From an uncultured Lachnospiraceae bacterium (GTDB lineage: Bacteria > Bacillota > Clostridia > Lachnospirales > Lachnospiraceae), in contig CAMWLV010000007.1 of NCBI GenBank assembly GCA_947175175.1, forward strand, positions 1 to 50,881: a stretch of 50,881 nucleotides of DNA, read 5' to 3'. Positions 35,664 through 42,875 of this stretch are shown here, piece after piece. The notes below the pieces were generated by a model. It ran no database searches. It was not told the DNA's origin and worked only from the letters and a program-made list of their open reading frames with translations. A program made the translations under genes and the position numbers. The first letter of the stretch is position 1, and each line of letters begins with the position of its first letter.

Positions 35664-35783
35664 CAAAATGCTAAAAGCTTTAGCTTTTTCCCTTTAGCAT
35701 TTTGTGTGCATAAATGTTATTATTCAGATATCCGCAAAGTATTGGGTCATAGATAATAGAAGCAAAGCTGTAAAAGCTTCTAT
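35664..35783 (+). ncRNA. Reduced copy 3 of the junction element plus hairpin
   Basis: CAAAATGCTAAA (35664-35675) pairs with TTTAGCATTTTG (35693-35704), enclosing AAAAGC-TTTA-GCTTTT and a TTCCC strand; the P2 arm is missing. GTGTGCAT follows at 35704-35711 exactly as in copy 1. A further hairpin ATAGAAGC / GCTTCTAT is at 35756-35783. Also, frame reading at 35729-35755 gives DIRKVLGHR, reminiscent of a tyrosine-recombinase C-terminus; this is weak. Confidence 0.45.
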
Positions 35784-35876
35784 AGATAGAATATCGGTTT
35801 ATAAATGGAAATATTTAGTGTATGGCAAATAATTTAATAAATTTTTTGTCTGAAGAGATCACTTATTATTAAATTA

Positions 35877-35939
35877 ATAAAAAGATATTGACATGAGTAA
35901 AATTATATGCTATATTGATATTATCAAATAAATAACAAG
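35877..35939 (+). promoter_or_regulatory. Promoter-operator module B (NAD salvage arm)
   Basis: TTGACA (35888-35893), 17-bp spacer, TATATT (35911-35916). The flank ATAAAAAGATATTGACAT (35877-35894) is identical to module A. ATTATCAAATAAATAACAAG (35920-35939) aligns with module A in the same position relative to the -10. TTGATA-T-TATCAA (35915-35927) is a perfect palindrome at the end of the -10. Same length (63 nt) as module A. Confidence 0.75.
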
Positions 35940-35988
35940 TTAAAAGTACAAAACCTGTAAAATGAAAATAGGAAGGAATAGGATTCGT

Positions 35989-36504
35989 ATGAAAAAAGTA
36001 TTAATAGTCGTAGATATGCAGAAGGATTTTATTGATGGGTCATTGGGGACAAATGAGGCTGCTGCCATCGTGGACAATGTGGCAGAGTTCGTCAAGTCCT
36101 TTGACGGGGAAGTGATCTTCACAAGGGATACGCACGATGACAATTATCTGGAGACACAGGAGGGCAGAAATCTTCCGGTAGTGCACTGCATTAAGGGAAC
36201 TGACGGATGGCAGCTCGACAAAAAACTGGAAGTGCTCAAAACGGATTCCATGAAAGTATTTGATAAGCCCACATTTGGTTCTGTTGCCCTTGCGGAGTAT
36301 TTAAAAACGGACAATGCAATTGAAAGTGTTACGCTTGTAGGACTCTGTACGGACATCTGTGTCATATCCAATGCACTGTTGATCAAGGCGAACATGCCAG
36401 AGGTTGAAATCAAGGTCATAGAAAAGTGCTGTGCAGGCGTCACGCCGCAGAGCCACGCGAATGCACTTGAAGCTATGAAGATGTGTCAGATCAAGATTGT
36501 GTAG
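35989..36504 (+). CDS. pncA: Nicotinamidase / cysteine hydrolase
   Basis: 171 residues of the isochorismatase-like superfamily. Catalytic Asp in VVDMQKDFIDG, metal-region FTRDTHDDNY, substrate loop HCIKGTDGW, and nucleophilic Cys in GLCTDICVISNAL. Predicted to hydrolyse nicotinamide to nicotinate. ATG 35989 after GGAAGGAATAGG is chosen because the hydrolase fold begins at residue 2; 35962 is also open. First gene of the NAD salvage arm, driven by module B. It shares only superfamily-level motifs with the larger hydrolase at 30001, so the two are not a recent duplication. Confidence 0.85.
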   Translation: MKKVLIVVDMQKDFIDGSLGTNEAAAIVDNVAEFVKSFDGEVIFTRDTHDDNYLETQEGRNLPVVHCIKGTDGWQLDKKLEVLKTDSMKVFDKPTFGSVALAEYLKTDNAIESVTLVGLCTDICVISNALLIKANMPEVEIKVIEKCCAGVTPQSHANALEAMKMCQIKIV

Positions 36505-36625
36505 TCATCAGTTACATGCATCAAAATATTGTTCGTCGGGCATATTGACAGGAATGTATTGATGGGCTGTATTGAAAAGATGCTGTTTTATACGACAGGC
36601 TTGTGTGGATAAATGGAGGTGTAGG

Positions 36626-37438
36626 ATGATAAGGTTGAATAATAAAAAGGTTGGTATCAATTATTTTCCAGACGGAACACTCTTATTAAAAGAAGCAATA
36701 ACCGATACAGATGATAAGAATGCAGTAATTGAAATCAAATGGAATTATGAAAATAACGAGGAGCTTCTTGTAATATATTTCCTCACAAAGCATATTCAGG
36801 CGGCAGGGTATCACAATCTTATCTTAAATATGCCTTATATTCCAAACGCAAGACAGGACAGGGTGAAAAATCCAGAGGATGTGTTTACACTCAAATATTT
36901 TGCGGAGTTTATCAACAATCTGGACTTTGCAGAGGTAAGAGTACTGGACGCGCATTCTCATGTGAGTCTTGCGTTGATTGACAGGGTAAGGCAGGATACA
37001 CCGCAGAAATATATCGAGAAAGTGATAGACGAGATTGAGCAGGACACTGGCAAAAAGCCACTAATGTTCTATCCAGACGAGGGTGCAGGGAAGCGGTATA
37101 GTGGCATGTTTCCGCTTCCCTATTGTTTTGGCATCAAGAAACGTGATTGGAGCACAGGGGAAATCCAGGGTCTTTCCGTTGCAGGCGAGACAGATCGAAT
37201 TGCTGGAAATGATGTGTTGATCGTGGATGATATCTGTTCCTATGGCGGAACCTTTATCCACTCAGCGGAGATATTAACGTCGCTTGGAGCGGCGGATATT
37301 TACCTTTTTGTGAGTCACTGTGAGGATTCCGCACTTAAGGGAAAGCTTTGTGAATGTGGCAATATCAAACAGATTTATACGACAGACAGCATCTTTCGTG
37401 ACAAGGAAAACACAAGGATTAAAGTGTTTGAATTGTAG
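36626..37438 (+). CDS. PRPP-synthetase-like phosphoribosyltransferase-fold protein (possible Adps)
   Basis: 270 residues resembling ribose-phosphate pyrophosphokinase but shorter (typical Prs about 315). Visible family motifs: the PDGTLLLKE opening, MPYIPNARQDRV (ATP/flexible region), VLDAHSHVS with the metal-binding His, and the phosphoribosyl-pyrophosphate loop VLIVDDICSYGGTF. It lies 24 bp before the NAMPT-like gene. The same two-gene pair in phages (NARP1) encodes Adps, which pyrophosphorylates ADP-ribose, and Namat. Either R5P to PRPP or ADPR to ADPR-PP activity is possible from sequence. ATG 36626 is preceded by GGAGGTG; the frame runs open to 36572. Confidence 0.82.
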   Translation: MIRLNNKKVGINYFPDGTLLLKEAITDTDDKNAVIEIKWNYENNEELLVIYFLTKHIQAAGYHNLILNMPYIPNARQDRVKNPEDVFTLKYFAEFINNLDFAEVRVLDAHSHVSLALIDRVRQDTPQKYIEKVIDEIEQDTGKKPLMFYPDEGAGKRYSGMFPLPYCFGIKKRDWSTGEIQGLSVAGETDRIAGNDVLIVDDICSYGGTFIHSAEILTSLGAADIYLFVSHCEDSALKGKLCECGNIKQIYTTDSIFRDKENTRIKVFEL

Positions 37439-37462
37439 TGTTTTTATAATGGAGGGATTCAG

Positions 37463-38941
37463 ATGAAGAAGACAAACCCAATGCTTTTGATCGATTTTTA
37501 CAAGGCAGTGCATTCTGACATGCTGCCTGAGAAGACAGAGAAATCGGTATCTTATTTTACACCGCGCATGAGCAGGGTAAAAATGTGGGATAATGTAGTC
37601 ATGTTTGGATTACAGGCATTTATCAAGACATATCTGATGGAATATTTTCAAGAGGAGTTTTTTGACAGAGCGCTTGGTGAGGTGGTCGGTGAGTACGACA
37701 GGGTGCTTGGAGCTGCATTGGGCAAAAAGGCTTATAATACTGAAAAAATAGAAAAGCTTCACAGACTAGGTTATCTTCCAATAGAAATCAAGGCACTCCC
37801 GGAAGGAACAAGAGTTCCGATGCATGTGCCAATGTTTGAGATTAGCAATACACACCCTGACTTTGCGTGGCTTCCGCAGGCATTGGAATCCCTGGTCAGC
37901 GCGGAGCTGTGGCACCCGATGATCAGCGCTACGGTCGGCGCGACATACAGGGAAATTGTCAATAAATATTACGATATTTCGGTAGATGATGCGGTGTCAA
38001 AAGCAAGGGCATTGGGCGATTTTTCATTTCGCGGTCAGGAGTGCTTACAGTCCGCAGTAAAGTCCAGTGCAGGCTGGTCTTTATCTTTTTTGAATACAGC
38101 GACAGTTCCAGTGATACCATTTCTGGAGCAGATGTATTGCTGTGACTGTACCAAGGAGCCGGTTGCTTTCGGCGCTGTCAGTACAGAGCATTCCGTGATG
38201 TGCAGCAATTACGCTGTCGACGGCGACGAGATTACACTTCTGCGCAGGCTCCTCACAGAGATTTATCCTGACACGAGCTTTTCCGCAGTGCTTGATTCCT
38301 ACGATTACTGGAATGTCATTGACAATGTGCTTCCACAGCTGAAAGAGGAGATTTTAGCGCATAATGGCTGCATGCTGATGCGCGGCGACAGTGGGGACTG
38401 TGTGGAGGTCGTGACGAAAACGGTATTCAAATTGTGGGATATTTTTGGCGGAACCGTAAACGCTAAGGGATATAAAGTGCTTGACCCGCATGTAAAGGCA
38501 ATCTACGGAGACAGTATTACCATACAGAGATGCAAGGCGATTTATCAGATTTTGATCGAGAATGGTTTTGCGTGCAGCAATGCTGCGCTGGGTGTGGGAA
38601 GTTTCAGTATGCAGTGCATCGAGGAGGAAGATATGTTGAAGCCGTTTACAAGGGATACATTCAGTTCTTGTATCAAGGCGACTTACTGTGAGGTGGACGG
38701 CAGACCGATTCCTATTTTCAAGGATCCGAAAGACGGCGGATTCAAGAAAAGCCAGAGGGGAATGTGCCGCGTGTACTGCGATGAAGGCGGGAACCTGACC
38801 TTTCAGGACGGTTACACGAGCGAGGGCATAACTGGCAAAGAAAACATGTTGGAAGTCGTATTCCGGGATGGGATGCTTGTGAAAGAGCAATCACTTGCGG
38901 AAATCAGAGCAAGGCTCAACAACGGAAATTTTGGAGGCTGA
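37463..38941 (+). CDS. nadV: Nicotinamide phosphoribosyltransferase-like protein (NadV/Namat type)
   Basis: 492 residues, the length of NAMPT rather than of nicotinate phosphoribosyltransferases. Matching segments include YFTPRMSR, TEHSVMCS (catalytic His region), SAVLDSYDYWNVI, MRGDSGD (Asp of the active site), YKVLDPHVKAIYGDSI, GVGSFSMQ, PIPIFKDPKDGGFKKSQRG and a C-terminal VFRDGMLVKEQSLAEIR. It should join nicotinamide to PRPP giving NMN, or, if NARP1-like, to ADP-ribose pyrophosphate giving NAD+ directly. Start follows GGAGG. The next gene begins 1 bp after its stop. Confidence 0.88.
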   Translation: MKKTNPMLLIDFYKAVHSDMLPEKTEKSVSYFTPRMSRVKMWDNVVMFGLQAFIKTYLMEYFQEEFFDRALGEVVGEYDRVLGAALGKKAYNTEKIEKLHRLGYLPIEIKALPEGTRVPMHVPMFEISNTHPDFAWLPQALESLVSAELWHPMISATVGATYREIVNKYYDISVDDAVSKARALGDFSFRGQECLQSAVKSSAGWSLSFLNTATVPVIPFLEQMYCCDCTKEPVAFGAVSTEHSVMCSNYAVDGDEITLLRRLLTEIYPDTSFSAVLDSYDYWNVIDNVLPQLKEEILAHNGCMLMRGDSGDCVEVVTKTVFKLWDIFGGTVNAKGYKVLDPHVKAIYGDSITIQRCKAIYQILIENGFACSNAALGVGSFSMQCIEEEDMLKPFTRDTFSSCIKATYCEVDGRPIPIFKDPKDGGFKKSQRGMCRVYCDEGGNLTFQDGYTSEGITGKENMLEVVFRDGMLVKEQSLAEIRARLNNGNFGG

Positions 38942-38942
38942 G

Positions 38943-39290
38943 ATGATATTATATAGACCCGTAGGGACAAAGGAGCTGGAATTGATCCGGGACAGCGGCT
39001 ATACAAAATATCCGCCGCGATTGCAGGATCAGCCTATCTTTTATCCAGTATTAAATGAAAAGTATGCGACGGAGATCGCATCACAGTGGAATGTAAAATA
39101 TAACTACGATCACAGAGGTTATGTGACAAAGTTTGAGATTGATGACGCCTATTGCAGCCAGTTTGAAATTCATGTTGTCGGCGGCGCGTATCATCAGGAG
39201 TTATGGGTTCCGGCAGAAGAGCTTGACAATTTTAACCAACACATTATAGGATATATACAGGTGAGCAGTGAATTTTCAGCAGAAGAATAA
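38943..39290 (+). CDS. Small conserved protein of ADP-ribosylation/crystallin J1 annotation type
   Basis: 115 residues, no membrane segment. The sequence (LYRPVGTKELELIRDSGYTKYPPRL, QPIFYPVLNEKYATEIASQWN, GYVTKFEID, VVGGAYHQELWVPAEELDNFN) resembles short proteins often labelled ADP-ribosylation/crystallin J1; I assign this from memory of the pattern, not from a search. The opening YRPV and the later ELWVPAEEL hint at a minimal ADP-ribosyltransferase-like fold, as in proteins that bind or use NAD+, but catalysis is unproven. ATG 38943 follows GGAGG. Located between the NAMPT-like and NadE genes with nearly no spacing, so it belongs to the NAD module. Confidence 0.7.
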   Translation: MILYRPVGTKELELIRDSGYTKYPPRLQDQPIFYPVLNEKYATEIASQWNVKYNYDHRGYVTKFEIDDAYCSQFEIHVVGGAYHQELWVPAEELDNFNQHIIGYIQVSSEFSAEE

Positions 39291-39315
39291 AAAGAAAAAG
39301 GAATGGATTATTAAG

Positions 39316-41268
39316 ATGGAGAACGCATTGAATTTATTTCGGGCAGCAGCCGTAACGCCGCGTGTCCACATTGGAAATGTTGCAAAAAATTGTCAGGAGA
39401 TTATCAAATCATACGATAGTCTTGCAGTGCAATCAGATCTGATCGTGATGCCGGAGCTTTCCCTGACAGGGTATACCTGTGCAGACCTGTTCAGCAACAG
39501 AAATCTGCTGGATATGGCGCGCAAAGGGCTTTATGACCTGACCATGTACACGAAAAAATACGGCGAGAACGGGGCGGCGCTCGTGGTTGGCGTGCCGCTG
39601 GAAAAGGAGGGCGAGCTGTTTAACTGTGCCGCACTGATCCAGAATGGCAGGCTGATTGCAGTCGTGCCAAAAACCTATCTTCCAAACTATGGGGAGTTTT
39701 ATGAAAAAAGGTGGTTCAGTGCCGGAGAACAGGATGCAAAGACAATGGAAATTGCCTGCGGAATGGAAACCTTGCAGACTACGTTTGGCAATAATGTCAT
39801 CATAGAAATCGGTACAGACAAAAAGGTTTGTGTCGGCATTGAGATCTGCGAGGATGCGTGGGCAGCCATCTCGCCAGGACGTCTGCTCGCGCTGAACGGA
39901 GCGGAGATCATTGTCAATATCTCTGCTTCCAATGAGGTAATCGGCAAGGCACAGTACCGGAAAAATATGTTGGGCGCCGCGTCGTCAGGCTGTATCTGCG
40001 GCTATGTATATGTATCTGCAGGGCAGTATGAGTCCACCTCAGACCTTGTGTTCAGCGGACATACATTGATGTATGAAAACGGAAAACTCCTTGGCGAGGG
40101 AAAGCCCTTTAGCGATACGGTGCTCGTGAAAGATTTTAACCTCACCAAGATCAGGCATGACAGGATTGCGAACAAGACCTATTCCGAGTGCAAAAATAAT
40201 TTCTCAATGCGATGCTATGAAAGGCTTACATGCAAAAAGCCGCTTATGGAAAAGAAAGAGCTTCTTGCAAAACTGTCCATCACACCGTTTGTGCCATACT
40301 CAAACCGCAGGGAGCGGTGTCTTGATATTTTTCAGATGCAGGTCACTGCACTTGCAAGACGCATTGAGGCGACAAAGAGCAAATGTGTCGTAGTCGGCGT
40401 GTCGGGTGGTCTTGACTCGACGCTTGCACTGCTGGTATCTGCGCAGGCAGTCAAGAACCTGGGGCTTTCCGCAGACACGGTGACAGGAATCACGATGCCG
40501 GGCTTTGGCACCACAAACCGCACAAAGAACAATTCAATTGAATTGATGAAATATCTGGGATGCACGATCAGGGAAATCAGCATTGCTGACTCGGTGAGAC
40601 AGCATTTCAAGGATATCGGGCAGGACGAGAATGTGCACGATGTCACTTATGAAAATTGTCAGGCAAGAGAGCGCACCCAGATTTTGATGGACGTGGCGAA
40701 CAAGGAAGGCGGCTTTGTCGTCGGAACGGGTGACTTGTCAGAGCTTGCCCTTGGGTGGTGCACATACAATGGAGACCACATGAGTATGTATTCCGTCAAC
40801 ACGAGTATTCCAAAAACATTAGTTCGAACACTGGTGGACGAGGTTGGTCATTTTATGGACGAAAACGGATTTGCCGGAATGAAAAAGGTGATCGAGGATA
40901 TCATCGACACACCGGTAAGCCCGGAGCTGCTTCCGCCGAATGTGGACGGAACGATCGCGCAGAAGACGGAAGAGACCGTAGGTTCCTATATTCTGCATGA
41001 CTTTTTCCTATATTATACGCTGCGGTATGGAATGTCGCCTGCTGAGATCTTCAGCATGTGTCAGGAGGCCGTCCGCCGGAGCAGTGAGTACAAATTCAGC
41101 GATGAGGAAATCTCCAAGTGGCAGAAAGTATTTTATAGCAGATTTTTCAGGCAGCAGTTTAAGCGCAACTGTATGCCGGACGGTGTCAAGGTAGGTTCCG
41201 TGTCAGTGAGTCCGCGTGGGGATTTAAGACTGCCTGCGGAGATTGAGCCGGAGGAGTTTGTGGAGTAA
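39316..41268 (+). CDS. nadE: Glutamine-dependent NAD+ synthetase
   Basis: About 650 residues. N-terminal nitrilase-type glutaminase with the Glu-Lys-Cys triad: Glu47 (MPELSLTGYTC), Lys119 (VPKTYLPNYGEFYE) and Cys178 (GIEICEDAW). C-terminal synthetase with the PP-loop SGGLDS (363-368) and GTGDLSELALGWCTYNGDHMSMYSVN. Converts nicotinate adenine dinucleotide to NAD+ using glutamine-derived ammonia. The ATG at 39316, after AAGGAATGG, is preferred to a GTG at 39268 that lies inside the preceding gene. No nadD is adjacent. Confidence 0.93.
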   Translation: MENALNLFRAAAVTPRVHIGNVAKNCQEIIKSYDSLAVQSDLIVMPELSLTGYTCADLFSNRNLLDMARKGLYDLTMYTKKYGENGAALVVGVPLEKEGELFNCAALIQNGRLIAVVPKTYLPNYGEFYEKRWFSAGEQDAKTMEIACGMETLQTTFGNNVIIEIGTDKKVCVGIEICEDAWAAISPGRLLALNGAEIIVNISASNEVIGKAQYRKNMLGAASSGCICGYVYVSAGQYESTSDLVFSGHTLMYENGKLLGEGKPFSDTVLVKDFNLTKIRHDRIANKTYSECKNNFSMRCYERLTCKKPLMEKKELLAKLSITPFVPYSNRRERCLDIFQMQVTALARRIEATKSKCVVVGVSGGLDSTLALLVSAQAVKNLGLSADTVTGITMPGFGTTNRTKNNSIELMKYLGCTIREISIADSVRQHFKDIGQDENVHDVTYENCQARERTQILMDVANKEGGFVVGTGDLSELALGWCTYNGDHMSMYSVNTSIPKTLVRTLVDEVGHFMDENGFAGMKKVIEDIIDTPVSPELLPPNVDGTIAQKTEETVGSYILHDFFLYYTLRYGMSPAEIFSMCQEAVRRSSEYKFSDEEISKWQKVFYSRFFRQQFKRNCMPDGVKVGSVSVSPRGDLRLPAEIEPEEFVE

Positions 41269-41284
41269 TTGAGCGGAGGTATCA

Positions 41285-42856
41285 ATGGGGAATTATTTGA
41301 ATCCAGGGAACCAGGGATTTAAGGAGTCGGTCAACTCTAAAATATATGTAGACAAAACAAAATTGATATCTTTTACAAATGAATGTCTGAATACAGAACA
41401 GAAATTTGTCTGTGTCAGCCGCCCGCGTCGTTTTGGAAAGTCGATGACACTAAAAATGCTGGCTGCATATTATGGAAATGACTGCGATTCGGGCACATTG
41501 TTTGAATCTTATAAAATTGCAGGTGAGCACAGCTTTGAGGTGCATCTGAACAAGTATAATGTCATTTATATCAATATGGTGGATTTTTTCGATCGGGAGA
41601 AAACAGATGAAATGCTTGATTATTTAAAAGCAGAAATTATGGAGGAGCTGTATGAGAATTATGAGGCATATCTGAGAAGTCGTGATATGGAACTGAGTGC
41701 TGCACTGCAGAAAATATATGCACAAACTGGTAAACAGTTCATATTTCTGATCGACGAGTGGGATTGTGTGATGCGAATCAAGGGCATCTTATTGGAACAA
41801 CAGACAAGATATCTTGATTTTCTGAGAAAGCTTTTAAAGGATAAAACGTATGTTGCACTAGCATATATGACAGGTATTCTTCCAATTAAGAAATACGGGG
41901 AACATTCTGCGCTGAATATGTTTGACGAGTATTCCATGACAAATGCTGTACCGATTTCTGAATTTACTGGGTTTACTGCGGAAGAAGTGAAAGTGCTGTG
42001 TGAGCGTTACAATGTTTCTTATGAGGAGACTCGCAAGTGGTATGACGGCTATACTGTGGACGGGATATCGCTCTACAACCCCAAGTCAGTGGTCAGCGCG
42101 ATGCTGCGGAAACGTTTTGACAGTTATTGGAATTTTACGGAGACGTATGATGCACTTAAAGTATACATCTGTATGAACATGGATGGACTGCGTGACAATG
42201 TCATACGGATGATATCTGGGGAAGAGGTATTCGTTGATACGACCTCTTTCCAGAATGATATGACCACGTTCAAATCGGCAGATGATGTGCTGACACTATT
42301 AATTTATCTAGGGTATCTTACATATGATTTTGCGACAAAGAAAGCAAGGATTCCAAATGATGAGGTGGCGCTTGAATATGTGAAGTCAATCAAAGATGGT
42401 GGCTGGGAGTATGTAATGAATGCCATCAATTCATCACATGAACTGTTGAATGCAACGCTTGCAATGGATGCAGATAAAGTGGCAGAGGTTCTTGAAGAGG
42501 TTCACGCCGATAGTACATCTATATTGCAGTATAATGATGAAAATTCAATTTCCTGTGTGATCTCACTTGCATATTATACGGCGAGAAAAGATTATGTGAT
42601 CTGCCGGGAACTGCCAGCTGGTACAGGTTATGCGGATGTGGCATTTGTGCCGAGACGGGGTGTCACTTTGCCTGCGATTATCGTGGAACTGAAATACAAT
42701 AAATCTGTCGATGCTGCCATAGCCCAGATTTATGACAGGAAGTACATGGAGTGTTTCAAAGATTATTCTGGCAGGATGCTGCTTGTCGGTATCAATTACG
42801 ATAAAAACAGTAAAGGCAAAAAACATAGCTGCGTGATAAAAGAGTGGACAAAATAA
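41285..42856 (+). CDS. AAA-ATPase-like / PD-(D/E)XK nuclease-like protein
   Basis: 523 residues of the AAA-ATPase_like plus PDDEXK_9 type common in Clostridia and Bacteroidetes. N-terminus NPGNQGFKESVNSKIYVDKT, Walker A-like RPRRFGKSMTLKML, Walker B FIFLIDEWDCV, and a C-terminal nuclease-like core FVPRRGVTLPAIIVELKYNKS (E-x-K). Function of this widespread family is unknown; many copies per genome are common. It sits 16 bp after nadE and 19 bp before the Nudix regulator on the same strand, so it is read with the NAD genes, though it is AT-richer and may be inserted. Confidence 0.82.
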   Translation: MGNYLNPGNQGFKESVNSKIYVDKTKLISFTNECLNTEQKFVCVSRPRRFGKSMTLKMLAAYYGNDCDSGTLFESYKIAGEHSFEVHLNKYNVIYINMVDFFDREKTDEMLDYLKAEIMEELYENYEAYLRSRDMELSAALQKIYAQTGKQFIFLIDEWDCVMRIKGILLEQQTRYLDFLRKLLKDKTYVALAYMTGILPIKKYGEHSALNMFDEYSMTNAVPISEFTGFTAEEVKVLCERYNVSYEETRKWYDGYTVDGISLYNPKSVVSAMLRKRFDSYWNFTETYDALKVYICMNMDGLRDNVIRMISGEEVFVDTTSFQNDMTTFKSADDVLTLLIYLGYLTYDFATKKARIPNDEVALEYVKSIKDGGWEYVMNAINSSHELLNATLAMDADKVAEVLEEVHADSTSILQYNDENSISCVISLAYYTARKDYVICRELPAGTGYADVAFVPRRGVTLPAIIVELKYNKSVDAAIAQIYDRKYMECFKDYSGRMLLVGINYDKNSKGKKHSCVIKEWTK

Positions 42857-42875
42857 ATCCATTAAAGGAGATAAA

